Shown: positions 10,881 to 24,188, numbered from the stretch's first letter. The stretch is 64,000 bases of DNA from Aquilaria yunnanensis (GCA_039654915.1 CM077600.1:44996492-45060491), one strand, 5' to 3'. Program-made: numbers and translations. Notes: generated by a model not told the origin, from the sequence alone.

Positions 10881-13800
10881 ATGCTGAGCGTGCTGCGGGT
10901 TCATCTCCCTTCTGATATTCCCATTGTTGGCTGCGAGCTCACGCCTTACGTCCTCATTCGCCGGCCGGACAAACCTGTCTCTACTGAAGATGTGCCCGAG
11001 TCCGCCCCCCTCAACGGTCATTTCTTGAGGTACAAGTGGTAAGTCTCTCCTCGAAATACATCCCCCAGTTTCTAGTCTCCTCGTTGGTTCCTTGTGCTTT
11101 GCTTCAGCTTGATTAGTGAAAATTTTAACTTTTGGAGCCAGTCTTCTGCCGTGGGAATCGTTTCACCGCGGGTTAGGCTAAGATGCTAGCATTTCAATGT
11201 CTTCTTCAGTTTATTATGGGTTTTGCAAAGAATTGCTGTCAACTTAGCATTAGGGTATGCAGATTCCGTCGGTTATCTATTCTGTTGCTTGTTTTCTTGT
11301 AGTCTGAAAGGTAAACCGAGAAATGTTTTCCCTACATTTGTGGAGATCCAAGGTGATTAGTTCTCTGATGTTTGCAAAGAACTGCTTTTAGCATTTAAAC
11401 ATTTGGTATGTTAACTTGTCTGCATTCATTTTGAAATTTTCAGTATTTTCCTTACATGTGTGTAAAGGCATGGTGTTTTGTTCAAACTAATGTAGTGGGA
11501 GGTTTCAGATTTTTTGTTGTTTTCCTGTATCGTAACATTTTGGTGACTTGGATGGTGAGAAGTCATGGAGTAATGGCGGTTGAGTACTGTTGGTTTGCAC
11601 ATGAGAGAATATAGATTTGAAAATCAACTCATTGTTTCCTGGTTTGCTCTAGTAATGAAATTCATTTTTTCCTAGCGAAGTTCTCTTCTTCACACTTTCT
11701 TCACTTGAGAGGGGATCACAAAAGGCTTGAGTTAGAAGTTTTAGAAGCTTTTGCTTATGAAACATGTTCATTGATCTGCTGGGCTGCACTGTACATGCTT
11801 TTGCTCATTAATATGTTTGCTGATTTGCTGGACTTTACTGTATATCACTGTAAGTTTGGATTGCTAAAATCTTCAAAATTACTTCTGGTAACTGTCACCT
11901 GTTTCTTGGTCAAGGAAATGAGAACTTATCAAAGAAAGTGGAAAAATGTGTCATTAAATGGTTGGAATATATTGTAATGATAAGTATTGATCGCTTTATC
12001 ACCTACAGTTAGGCCATTCCTTGCTACTTTTTGTAAATTGATTAAAATTATGCGCTTTTGAATTTTTAATGGATGGAAGCTTAAATGGTCTTAATATTTT
12101 CGCTTAATTGTTTTGAATATGGGTTGCGGGTTGCCAATGAATTTGTGTTATGGGCTCTATCCACATGGTTTTATGCGTTTAGTTGAATTCCTGTCCAAAA
12201 TTATTTGATATATACGGTTGATCTGGATGTTTCCATTTAATCCAATATAGGGTTGTTCTGCTCTTCATTACAGCTGAATAATCAGACTCTGCGTAGACTT
12301 CCAATTTAGTTTTGTACTTAATGCGTCTTGTTTTTCTTTGGATGTTCTCAGGTATAGAATTCAAAGTGATAGGAAAGTTGCTGTCTGTAGTGTTCATCCC
12401 GCTGAACAGGCTACATTGCAGTGCCTAGGTTGTGTAAAGGCTAAAGTACCTGTTGCAAAGAGTTACCACTGTTCTCCAAAATGTTTCTCAGATGCATGGC
12501 AGCATCATCGTGTTTTACATGACCGTGCTGCAACTGCAGTAAATGAAAATGGCAATGATGATGAAGAGATGTCGGGTCGTTTTAGTAGTACAGGATCGGG
12601 GATTATACCTGCGAGCTTATCTGGATCGGCATCAGCCAATAACTTGACCAATGGTACAACACCTTTATATCCTGCTGCAGTTACCCAAAGAAGTGGTGGT
12701 GAGACATGGTTTGAAGTTGGCCGTTCTAAAACCTATACACCAACTGCTGATGACATCGGCCACGTCCTCAAGTTTGAGTGCGTAGTAGTAGATGCAGAGA
12801 CCAAATTGTCTGTGGGACATCCAAATACTATTATGACTTCTCGGGTCATTCCTGCCCCATCCCCTAGTCCTCGTCATTTGATCACTGTTGGTGGAGTTGA
12901 TATGATGGGACATCTAGATTCTGATGGCCGCTTATCAACCGCTGGAACATTTACCGTTCTATCATACAATATATTGTCTGATTCATATGCCAGCAGTGAA
13001 CTATATAGTTACTGTCCATCATGGGCTCTCTCCTGGACATATCGCAGGCAGAATCTGTTGCGTGAAATTGTTGGTTACCGTGCAGACATTGTTTGTCTTC
13101 AAGAGGTGATACTTTTAGCACTGCTGGTCTTTCAATAGGTTCTGTTTGTGGGTAAAAGCTATTTAGTAAACAGGGCTACTTGATTTTGTGAGGAGTTTTA
13201 TTCTGAATATTCATATTCCTTTGCAAAAATGCATGTAGTGAATCTGGAGACCACATTTTGCTCCACATTACAAACTTACCTTTTTCTTGCAGGTTCAAAG
13301 TGACCATTTTGAAGAATTTTTTGCCCCCGAACTGGACAAACATGGTTATCAAGCTCTATTCAAGAAAAGAACTAATGAGGTCCTTTCTGCTACCTTTTCA
13401 ATCTGTCATGGGCTTATGTCTAATTTCCCTTAAGTTTGGAAGAGATGAAACTATGCTTTTATGTGCCCTGTATTTGTTTGCTTATTTTTGATTGATTGAT
13501 TTACTTGAATAATGTTGTTGCAGGTTTACAATGGAAACCCACATACAATTGATGGATGTGCAACATTTTTCCGCAGAGATAGATTTTCACATGTAAAAAA
13601 ATATGAGGTAATTTTAAATTTCTGTTTAGGTTTCTTATTTTTGTTTTATGATTGTACATTATTAGCTCGTAACTGCTTTATGTAGGTTGAATTCAATAAA
13701 GCCGCTCAGTCTCTAACAGATGTTGCAATCCAAAGTGCTACTCAAAAGAAAGCTGCTTTAAGTCGATTGGTCAAGGTATTGATATTTTTCTTTACATTTT

Positions 13801-16304
13801 TGAAGCATGAGCAAGATTTAGTGAAGTTCCATGGTGTGAAGTTTTAGAAGTTCTGTTCTTCCAATAAAATATTCTTTTCGTTCTCTGAACCCCAATAATT
13901 TTCATCATAATTTACTTTTGCAATATTTATGTTGCGTTCTAGGAGTTTATTAGAAATGCACAATGATTGTGCTCAGATGCTTTTAGGTAAAACTAATGCT
14001 TAGGCTAAATGACTTTCAATTAATCTCAATATGATTGGAAGGAAATCAGATTTTGTACCACGTGCAGTGATCGTACTCAGATGCTTATAGGTAAAACTAA
14101 TGCTTAGCTGAAATGACTTTTAATTAATCTCAAAATGATTGGAAGCAAATCAGATTTTATACCATGTAGGAGGAGGGATGTCATGTGGGATAATTTATAT
14201 TTGTGCTATCACTAATGACTCCCTCTGTTCATTTCAATTCACTTCATTTCCTTTCTAATCCCCCTACATCTGACTTTTACTTGCTAAATCAATTTCTTTC
14301 CCAATCTACCCTCATATTATGTCTCCTGAAACTTGAATTGCACTTTAATGAGGATTTTATTATAAACAATAGAAACAAAAGCTTTCTTAAGCATTTTGTA
14401 TTTCAAATAGAACAATTAAGATGGGAGGATGCGGTGATTCTTCATTTTTTTTTTGGAAAAAACTTCGTTTAGGGAACTTGATCTAACATTTTCATTTTGT
14501 AACATCTGTTGTCTATATGATGGTTTTTCAATTCCCACCTTCACACACACTTTTTCTCATTTATAGGATAATGTCGCCTTAATAGTCGTTCTGGAAGCGA
14601 AGTTTACTAATCAGGGGGCTGATAATCCTGGGAAGCGGCAGCTACTATGTGTGGTAAGTTAGTGTCAAATCTTCCTTTTGCACCACCCCGATTACAATAA
14701 TGACTTGTATATAGGATGAAAATGCGATGCTGGTTGGTATGAAACTGTCTTTCTTTCTTTCTTTTTTTTTTTTTCCCTTTCTGGTTGTGGCACAGATGAT
14801 TGAGGACATCGTGTGGTTTGGGGTTTGAATGGCACTGGAACCATTGTAACTAATGCTATGTGTTAACTTATTGGCATGCGCTAGTCCATTTATAGTTTTG
14901 ATAATATTTGCCTGCTCTTTATATGTAAAGTAATGAAATCCAGTAATCAGTTTGTGTAGGCTTGTTGTCATTGTTTGAGGAAATAAACAAAATATTAGAG
15001 GCTATCATATGCTTATTAATATAATGCAGCTTTTGTTAAAAATTATGTGATTGTTTTGTTTCAGTTTTAGCTGGAGCAAGACTGTAATTGTTCATATTAG
15101 TAGTCATTGGAGTATGTCAGATACGCTGTTTGTGCATGCTTATCTTCTGAAAATTTTTAAGAGGATGCTATATGCGCATTTTATCTATAAATATTTTTGT
15201 CCTATGTATCCTTGTTTTGGTTTAGATGATTTTGCAAATGAAGATGTTTGAAATTATGGAAGTAGGGATTTTCATGTGGTGATACGAAATCATCCTATTC
15301 CAACAATTTTTGTATTTCTCATTGAGTGTTTAGTGACCATTCACTATAAATTCAATGTACAGGCAAATACCCATGTAAACGTTCTGCAGGACCTAAAGGA
15401 TGTCAAGATCTGGCAGGTTCCCATTTTTACGTCTGTTCAATTCCAAAAATTTCATTGATTGTCATTTTTCATGGACGCTGAAAGTTTGGTTATCTTGAAA
15501 TTAGGTGCACACACTGTTGAAAGGATTGGAAAAAATTGCTGCCAGTGCAGACATCCCAATGTTGGTTTGTGGGGATTTTAATTCAGTTCCTGGAAGGTAT
15601 GCTTGTTTTGTGTGTTCAAATGATTCAAGTTGATACCTTGTTTTGTTATATTAAAGATTTTCGTCTGATCATTTGCTGTTTGTGCAGTGCTCCACATTCA
15701 CTTCTTGCTATGGGGAAGGTAGACCCAATGCACCCAGATTTGGTGGTAGATCCTCTTGGGATCTTGCATCCTCCCAGCAAGTTGTCACATCAGCTACCTT
15801 TGGTAACCTATCCTTACTTTTGTTGGATGCTGGCAAATCATTCTTCTCTTTTTCATACAAGTGCAATTCATTGTTGTAATACGTACCAACAGGTTAGTGC
15901 ATACTCATCATTTGCAAGAGTTGGTGTCAGTCTTGGTTTGGAACAGCAGAGAAGGAGAATGGACCCCTCTACCAATGAACCCTTGTTTACAAATTGTACC
16001 AGAGACTTCATTGGCACTCTAGATTACATATTTTATACAGGTGAATACATTGTGAAATTTGTCTTTCAAGTGGTCTTACTTAGAGTTTTAGTTTTGCATT
16101 GGTTTGTTACTAGGCTCATAAATGTGAAATGCGAGCTTTGAATTTGTTGTGTTTTCAGCGGACTCATTGACGGTGGAATCATTATTGGAACTTTTGGACG
16201 AGGAAAGCTTGAGGAAAGATACAGCGCTTCCTTCTCCTGAGTGGTCATCTGATCATGTAGCTCTGTTAGCAGAATTTCGCTGTGTGCCTAGGACTAGACG
16301 CTAA
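10881..16304 (+). CDS. CCR4: CCR4-type poly(A) deadenylase (carbon catabolite repressor 4 homolog 1/2)
   Basis: Eleven coding exons: 10881-11038, 12352-13105, 13293-13379, 13524-13607, 13686-13775, 14567-14653, 15363-15416, 15505-15596, 15688-15802, 15893-16040 and 16159-16304. All introns are GT-AG; the product is 604 aa, the length expected for plant CCR4a/b. Residues about 65-104 form a Cys/His-rich MYND-like zinc region (CSVHP, CLGC, YHCSPKCF, HHRVLH), which in plant CCR4s contacts the CAF1 subunit. From about residue 253 an endonuclease/exonuclease/phosphatase fold follows: SYNILSD, the metal-binding glutamate in CLQEV (E304), GDFNSVP, LDYIFY and the terminal catalytic SDHVALLAEF. All active-site motifs are intact. 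It removes mRNA poly(A) tails in the CCR4-NOT complex in the cytoplasm. A 35-codon upstream ORF ends 16 bases before the start. Intron 5 holds a 104-bp tandem duplication. Confidence 0.95.
13960..14170. repeat. Tandem duplication of about 104 bp in CCR4 intron 5
   Basis: The segment starting near 13964 (ctcagatgcttttaggtaaa, actaatgcttag, atgattggaaggaaatcag) is repeated starting near 14068 at an offset of 104 bases, with about ten scattered differences. It lies wholly inside the intron between exons 5 and 6 and does not touch the splice sites. Confidence 0.85.
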
Positions 16305-18401
16305 CATGTAGGGTACGTAATTTTGAAGTCTGTTTTTATTGTAGCTGGTTTGGTTTCTGAAATCACAGTCTAGTAGTGATGATTATTGGCACGGTTGAGC
16401 TCTTATGGTGCTTGTGATTGTAGGTCTGGAGATCCCCAAGGGACGGCCAGAAATCCATTGGATACAGAAGATGAGGATTTAGTAAAAGTTAAGAATGGTA
16501 GGGTCCCAATTGGTGGGGTTTTACAGGGGTTTGGCCTTGGTAGATCCTGCTGTCCTGTGGTATGCTTTTGTATTATGCTTGAATCTGTTTGATATAGAGA
16601 TGTTTGATATAGAGAATTCACCAAAATATGCAGCTCTTCACATCACTGCCAATAGAGATGGCCAGATTTGGCTCCAGGGTGAATGACTAGGGGTCTCACT
16701 CTGCGTTTCAGTCTTGTACCTTTAAATCAATCCCATGCCATAGCAAGTTGGTCTCTCCCATGGCCTTATGTGCGTGCTCCAAGTTTTCTTACACCCAACC
16801 TTACTTGCCACCTTTTTTGGTTGAGGAAATAAATAATAGTTTACTCGTTTCTTTCTTTCCTTCCTTCCAGCTAACTCTGTCATCCTAGCGACTTAAATTT
16901 CGAAGATGGAAATATCTCTTCTTTCATCTTTTGTTTCTTTGGATTTTGATTATTTTATTGTCGGATGCTGTGTCGTCAACGCACAGACAAATGAATCAGC
17001 CACTAGAACCTGTATGTTGCAGACTGATACATGATGAGGATTGCGTCTACGTCTAGTATTAGCCTCTGTGATTATGAGAAGTTCACGCTTGGTGCGCTGT
17101 AGACTGCTCTACTTTGGATCGTAATGTGAAATTTGAAGGAGCTGATGTCTCGTCTGCTCATGTACATTTCTACTCATGTAGGTCATAGCTAAAATTTGCT
17201 TCCTTTTGTCTCGTAGATACCTAAATTTTGATGTCCCTTAAAAAAAAAAAAAAATTTTAAATTGCTACTCCAACGTTTTTGTGGGAGCAAGGACAGTTAC
17301 TTGGAAGCTGAAAATTTCAATGCCATTTGCACCGAAACAAAGATTATTCTGATTAGAATTATGTTTCCCTTAGTTCTGTTATTCTTCACACATCCGTTGG
17401 AGGATGCTCGCCACTCGGTTCCAAAAAACAAATATGGAAAACTTTGCTGACCGGCTGTACAGCAATTCTTCAAACCTCAAAATTCCTTAAAAATTGTAGC
17501 TTAATCAACTTGCTAGAAGAGTTGTATGACTGGTACAAATGAACGTATTAGAATCTTATCAGCATGTTACACTAAATTGTGTGTATAGTGATGAATGAGT
17601 TACTTAAATTCAAATCAATTGTGCGTATGTTTTATGTAGAGTAATATTTGTCATATCTCAATTTTGAGACAACGTTAAGGATTGGTGTTAAGATTTAGAA
17701 AAAAGAAATATCGAATGATTACTTTTAGCCTCTGTAATTTAGAGGGAAAGTTCCACCATTAATAAATTATTTAAAACCATTGTAAGGGTAAAGAGAATAG
17801 ATTTATTAAATAGAAAAAGTTAAAATACTTTCAATTTAGCATTTCAAAGTTTTAATTATTTCGACTTGTAAGCGAAAAAAATGGAGAGGGCAGAAGTGTT
17901 TGGCTGTTCGCTGATTTTTTCAAATGTTGGTCAAACTTGATTAGAGATGCTGTACACTCCAAAGCATGCGTGAACACTGAAAAAAAAAGAAAATGCAACT
18001 CTAATGGGGGAAACTGGAGGAGGAGGAGAGGTCCAAGTTTGCAATTCCAGATGCACCTCAAACTCAAATGATGCTAAACTTTCACACGAAATACTAATAA
18101 AAATCACTACATTCCCACGTTAGGTTGGTGTTTTTTTGTCTTCTCAAGTGTAGGAATTTGCCTCCCCCCCAATCATACTCGGACTAATGACTCACTTGAA
18201 GGAAGCAATCAATTTCTTGTACATGTGAATCATTTAACACAACTATAAATTTCCTTTTCTCCAGTGAATGTCTCCATTTCTTGCGTATCGATCTTTTCAA
18301 CATCCATCCTATCTGCAACCCTTCCTTACATCTTAGGCTTCCCATCAGCATCATTTCTCCTTCATGCTTATAAAGCCTAAAACTGACTCAGAAATCAAGC
18401 A
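16305..18401. other. CCR4 3' UTR, then intergenic and LTPG promoter
   Basis: 16305 to about 17200 is probably the CCR4 3' untranslated region, with possible polyadenylation signals (aaataaataat near 16829). A possible 3'-UTR intron could use an acceptor near 16424 (gattgtag). 17250-18240 is AT-rich with no gene seen. A TATA box, TATAAAT at 18244-18250, suits a start of transcription about 125 bases before the LTPG start codon. Confidence 0.45.
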
Positions 18402-19253
18402 ATGGAACATTCAAGGACATCTGTTTCTCTAATTTTCCTGCTTTTATTGCTGAATTCTGCCAATCTGTCTTCGTCAGATTCGAAGAATGACAAGCAAGAA
18501 TGTGCTAAGGAACTGGTTGGCCTCTCAACATGCATCCCGTTTGTGAGCGGGACTGCCATTGCTCCCGATTCCGTATGCTGCAGCAACATGAGGAAGGAGA
18601 TGGGTCAGAGCAAGAAATGCCTCTGCTTCCTCGTCGAACACCGGAATGACCCTGATCTTGGCTTCAAGGTCAATGCCACCCTCGCCTTGAGCCTCCCCTC
18701 CATCTGTCACGCCCCTGTCAACGTTTCTCAGTGCCCTGGTACGTAAACAGCCTTACATATCTAACTTTCTGGTCCTAAAATAGTCGTCCTCAGTGCACGT
18801 GACCTGGTCCCTTCACCTTGTGGATGGCTCTCAATGTGATTCATTGAAATGGACTGACAAGAGTACTTCCAACACCATAACTAAACACTAGATTTCCGAG
18901 ACATCATATTGATCTTATGATGGAACTTTGGTTTGTAGAACTTCTGCAATTGCCTCCAAACTCTCCAGATGCTGTGGTTTTCAAGCAATTTGCTGCCGCT
19001 TTCGGGACTAACAGTGGTAATGGTACCAGGAGGAACAACCACTACCCATTAGCTATTTTATTTTGTTACTACGTCTATTTCTTTGGTCTTTTCCCCTAAC
19101 TTGACATGATTTCCATTTTCGGTGCTTAATCATACAGTGAATGGCAGCCCAGGCCCAACAAGTTCGAGCAGTGCTTCAATGAAGGGATCAGCTGGAGCAT
19201 GGAAGATCGGCGGCATTCTCATATCAGCGCTTCTCACCTGCAACTATCATTAA
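18402..19253 (+). CDS. Non-specific lipid-transfer protein, GPI-anchored (LTPG/YLS3 type)
   Basis: Three exons, 18402-18738, 18939-19016 and 19138-19253, give 176 aa. Residues 1 to about 25 are a hydrophobic signal peptide (SLIFLLLLLNSANLSSS). The body has the eight-cysteine LTP pattern: single Cys in ECAKEL and LSTC, the CC of SVCCSN, the CxC of KCLCF, then SICH and SQCP, followed by LLQLPPNSPDA, a hallmark of the YLS3-like LTPG clade. The C-terminus is a Ser-rich stretch (SSSSASMKGSAG) and a hydrophobic tail (IGGILISALL), consistent with GPI-anchor addition at the plasma membrane. Such proteins carry cuticular lipids or wax precursors in the wall. A TATA-like motif at 18244-18250 gives a plausible 5' UTR; another at 18369 lies very close to the ATG. 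An alternative end by reading through intron 1 is unlikely. Confidence 0.92.
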
Positions 19254-19333
19254 TCATTGCATCCCTGGTGTTCCCTTTGTAATAAGAGCAATATAATCGC
19301 TTTCATCATCTCTATCTACCACGTCAGAGGACA

Positions 19334-19361
19334 CCCCCCCCCCCCCCCCCCCCCCCCCCCC
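19334..19361. repeat. C28 homopolymer followed by A-rich tract
   Basis: About 80 bases after the LTPG stop there are 28 consecutive C, then A8 and several further A runs to 19420. It probably lies in or just beyond the LTPG 3' UTR. Length is likely variable or mis-assembled. Confidence 0.85.
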
Positions 19362-19641
19362 AAAAAAAAGTCCCTCGGTCCAAATGACAAAAAAAAAAAA
19401 AAAAATCCAACAAAAAAAAAGAGACAGCGTCATATGTAGGCACGAAAAAATTTACTAGCGTTTACAGAGTGAACTTGTGACCGTTTCACGAAAATGGGAT
19501 ACAATGAAGTGTATGAAGCTATCTTCCAATGATAAGTTCGAATATGCAACCACTAAAATCAAATTGAACCTACACTGTTTCTGATCCTCCTATGCAGAGT
19601 CCCCCTCATATTAAGATGCTGGACACATTGTTACAAGTAGA

Positions 19642-22600
19642 TCAGCTATGCACTTTGAAGCATTTTAAATGAGGGAATAATTTAAGCAATTCATTGCGGC
19701 TTCGTTTCTGCAAGACACAAATAATTAGTATCAATCTTTAGACAGAAATATAGGAGCTGATAAAAATTCCAAGGCATTCCATAAAGTGCTCAATGCATGC
19801 CCCTGATCAAAGAACCACATGTATAGATTTTGCAGACTGTAATTTTCTTATTTCAGCATTTTCGATTTTCGATTTTCACTTTCACTTTGACTTAATTATA
19901 TTATCGTGGTCTACACTGATCCATCACTATGAATTTATTGGCATCTAACTAGATCCATCTTGTTTCCTTCTCCATTCACCTACCACAATGAATCTACAGG
20001 CGACATTTAATTGACCATGATGTTGAAGAAAAGATCTTTCAGCATCAAGGCTAGAAAAGAAGGTGCTGGCCATGTGTTAAATATCAAGGTTTCTTCCATC
20101 TTGCCTTCCAGCAATATAAAAGAGAGCTGTGTACCTTAATGCCAGTGCATCCATTTACATCAAGAGTAGTGAGTGTTCTTGAGCAGCACTCTGAGAGGGC
20201 CTCCAAGCACTTGTCAGTTGCACCAACTATCCCGAACAAACTGCAATATTTTCATGAACACAACAATTACGAATGTAATGAAAAGGTAAAAAGTAAGATG
20301 AGCAAGGAATAAATTTACACTGCTCCGTCTAATGAAGATGAGCTAGGAATATACTCAATAGAGCACCAAATGGATCTGGCCCAAAGGAAATTATCTACAG
20401 GAGAGGAAGACAGCTACCAGAATTTGTACATGCCACCAGAATGATATTAGAGACAGCTTCATTATATATTTTCATCTTATGGTATGTTCACCAAGATACA
20501 TGAATTACCAGTCTCCAAAAAGATTATAAATACTACTTTCGGAAAGCAGATGACAAAGCCATAGAGACTGAGCATGCCTGTTCTATCGTTTATTAGTATT
20601 ATTTTTTTTTGGATAGATTCTGTCATTTACATGCATGAAGATTTTTTTTTTTTTTGGTTATATTACCTGAGGAATTCAAGGGAGGTGCAGCTTTCAGCAA
20701 TCGCCATAACCCCCACATCTGTGAGATTAACGCACCTGAAATTTTTTGAAAAAAGTCCCTCACACAGGTACTTGATTGTGCCTCCACCTCGAAATATTAA
20801 AGTCTACTTACCATGTCAGGTTGAGTGACACAAGATTGTTGCACTTAGCTATGCAAGAAAGCCCCTCATCGGAGAGATTCTACAACCAAAAAGCAAAAAA
20901 CAGACAAAGGAAAAGACAAATCAATAATAAATAATGAAAAGCAGGCATACCGAGAGGGGGGGGGGGGGGGAGCTTATTCAGTCAAACATACACCTGAGCA
21001 CCGCATAAATCTAAGAACCGTAGATGAGAAAGAGATGATATCCTCTTGTAAGATTTATCCGTGAAGCTGTATTATAAATTAGACATAGTCACATAATTGG
21101 GAAAATTATAAAAGCAGGCTTGATTGCATATGATGGCATTATAACATACCTGGAAAGGGCATAAAGATTTAAACTTTGCAGAGACAAGCAATTCAGAAGT
21201 ATATGTAGCAAGCCAGCATCTGTCATCTTGACACACCTGGAAAATATCATATATACATGTTGGTTTACAAACACCCTTTGATCATCAATGTTCATCTCTT
21301 AAACTGATGACACTATATAAAGTCAAGTAAAAGGTTTAATTAGTGCATGATTATAGGCTGGTTCATTTCAAAAGAGATGAATTCAACACAATAAAATTAG
21401 AGAAAAAAGGCATACATACCTGGTCAGATTCAATGCTTCTAACTCTCGATAATTATTGGATATTAACTGCAAGCTTTTATCTGTCAAATTCTGTCATTCT
21501 CATATAAAAAAGCCACATTAAACACTCAAAATTATGCCAGAAAATTTAGAAGTCGGGTATAATATTTATTTGACAATATAAAAAACACAACTTATGGCCA
21601 GAACCCACTAGAAAGAGTTGGAGACAAATATGTCGAGATTCAAACCTTTGGGAAGAGGGTTGAGGTACTGGAAAGTATTAGGATCATAAGTTACACAAAG
21701 CAATTGCACATATTCTTAAAATTTAATGATGTTTGGACTTAAAAAATTCATATTCAGTGAACTTACATTAAACTTTAAAGTTCAATCTTTTTGATAACTC
21801 CTAAAGAAAAGTCTCAAACTTTGCTTCTCAGATGGTGAAATCCTATCGTATGTCAATGGCGAAGAAGATGGCGAAAATAATTCTCAGTTCTAATATGTAT
21901 TTAAATTTTGTGAAAAGCTAAATATTTTAGCTTCCATTAACCCTTGGTCTAAGTGGAACATTGAAAAAATTATATGTCGGAATTTAGCAGTCTGAAGCCT
22001 GTCCATCTTCCATCTCCTTCACAGCTCTCTACAGTCTACATTAGTAAGCACTGCTTCTTGAGCAGCAACAGAATGCATTCAAAAATTTTCTCATTCTTGT
22101 CCAACTTTAAGCATAACTATCTTGGAACTAGATTGATTTCACATACTTGCTTTCAGTTTTACTCAATTGAGCTATTCCTTCATAACTGTTGCTTCATCTA
22201 AACCCTCAGGATCCTCCATACTAAGCAAAAAATGGCATAAATAAACTTAGAAAACAACTCACAAGTGCATATAAAAATTGAGTAAGGGCCACCATCTTTC
22301 ATGCACGTTGCCACATTATTTGCATGGTATAACAAACAAAACAAACAGTTGACATTTGGTATAGACACAATAATAGACAAAATCAACAATACAAAAAGGC
22401 AGGATGGATTCTAACAGATGCGAGCAATGGATGCAAAAATAGTAGAGTTCTTTACCATTAAGAGTGTAAGATAGAGGACAGAAACCACATAAAATTAAAT
22501 TTAATACCTTACATCCACTCAAGTTCAAATCAGCTATGCGCTTGCAGTTATTGACCAGATGCTTCATGCATAGATCGGTCACCCTGAAGCTCAGTGTATG

Positions 22601-23923
22601 TTAGAAGACTTATTTGAATAAGTAAAACAATTATGATAATAAATCCCATGTGAATACCAGAGAAGCTAAATGTACCTTACATTCCAGTAGATGGAGAAGA
22701 CCTTCAATGAAGGACAGGCACTTGTTATGGCTTCCACACCTTTGTCAGATATCTTCTGGCAGCCATTTAAATTTAAAGACTCGAGGCCCACAAGGGATTC
22801 TGAACACTAGAATGCTTAAAGTATTACAAACTGAGGTTTAGGAAGAATGAGGCATTTCAAAGAACACGCTCACATGCCTCATCAATAAAGTTCCTTCATC
22901 ACAGCGAGCATATGCATATAAAAGATTGGTAGTCTAACAAGGAATCCCAAAGAATAGTTGAATAAGCATTCCTATGAAGTCTGGTTCAGCTTAATCTTTG
23001 AAAAACATGCAACACTGGTTAATCTTTTATTTATAAATTGAATAATGAGGAGAACAAAATATGAATGAGAAAGGTGTCCTCATCGGGACATGGAAGAGAA
23101 ACCAAAGAAGAATGACGCTACACGTCCTTCTCCATGCAATAAGTAAGTCAGACATCTGATTATAGTGGTTTCACTTCCATTTTCTCCTTGTGATTTCTGT
23201 CAGATCCAAATAACTGACAGAACCAACACTTCGGTTCTGAACTACTTAATTCTGGTGTATCAAGGATAGTGCTCATTTCTTTCCTCTTTAAGGCACTTCA
23301 ACGTATAGAACGTTATACTAAGCTACCTTATTCTCTTGACTAGAGTTACTCTTGAGGAGAAGCTACCTGGTTCTTAACGATTTCCAGATGTTTATCTTCA
23401 ATATCTTGCGCAAATTCAAGGCTTATATGCTTTACATACCGATACCTGGGCTAATATCACGCAAAAGAAAAAGATTTTCTCAATCAATTACCAAGGCAAA
23501 CGTCTTGAGAAGATCAGATAAAATTAACGTCATATAAACACAAAGATCATAAATTTCCCCACAAGAAAAATTGCCGACTAACCAGAGAAAGAGCAGCTAA
23601 AAGTCGATCCCCAGCACGATTCATTTCCCGCAAATCGATACACTGATCAGAAGAACGGCACCCATATATAAATTCGCCAGAAAATTCCTAAAGGGCCAGC
23701 AACACGTGTGTGTTTGGGTGCGTGGGAAAACAAAGATTACAGAAGATAGAGGAAGAGAGAATACAAGCCAGAGAGAGGGATGAGAGGAGAGAGTTCGGTG
23801 AAGCCAAGGGCTGACAAGGAGAAGCAAGATAAGGTCTCTATGTTGAAGGCTTGAGCTCACTATCATCATCGCTTTGGGAAAAGTTTCTCTGCTCCACCTT
23901 GTTCTCTGTTCTTCTCCTTCCAT
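19642..23923 (-). CDS. F-box/LRR (RNI-like) protein, At3g58530 type
   Basis: Twelve exons on the minus strand: 23923-23765, 23642-23583, 23450-23367, 22806-22676, 22583-22508, 21490-21420, 21236-21150, 21066-20994, 20879-20812, 20735-20667, 20240-20135 and 19707-19642. Every junction is GT-AG and the phases give one frame of 349 aa. The N-terminus (ETFPKAMMIVSSSLQHRDLI then LLVSPWLHRTLSS) is a degenerate F-box. The rest is a run of about ten cysteine-containing LRRs with repeated LNLSGCK, LNLTR, LNLYALS, LDLCGAQ, LNLTW and TLDVNGCTG cores, ending CFKVHS. It is expected to be the substrate-recognition subunit of an SCF ubiquitin ligase; the substrate is unknown. Length and order agree with the Arabidopsis RNI-like protein I recall as At3g58530. 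Its start lies 265 bp from that of the divergent PPR gene. Confidence 0.92.
20956..20970. repeat. G15 homopolymer in an F-box/LRR intron
   Basis: Fifteen consecutive G, only 24 bases outside the donor end of the exon 20994-21066. The run is intronic and may form a G-rich structure near a splice donor on the opposite strand. Confidence 0.85.
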
Positions 23924-24188
23924 TCTCGTCGATTCTAGTGCACAACGCGAGCAGGTGCCTCTTCTCTCTGTGGCATGAGAGACCTCTCTAGTCTCTACTG
24001 TTCTGCTTAAGTTTGCTGCAATATGCCACGGTTTAACTTGGGCCCTTCTTTTTTAACAATAAAACCGGCCCACGTTTAGCACACTTACAACTACAAGCCT
24101 GACAAGGCGGCGTAAGTGAAACATCAGATTTTCCGAATTCCATTTCATCGTTCACTCATTTTAATCCGCGTCTAAATCCCATGTTGCG
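23924..24188. promoter_or_regulatory. Bidirectional promoter between F-box/LRR and PPR genes
   Basis: Only 265 bp separate the two divergent start codons (23923 minus, 24189 plus). The segment has pyrimidine tracts on both sides and no clear TATA box. Both genes must share this stretch for leader and promoter unless they have distal upstream exons. Confidence 0.65.

Noticed and set aside
15536..16141. A 201-codon continuous frame
   Set aside because: It reads through CCR4 exons 8-10 and their introns; the spliced model gives the conserved protein.
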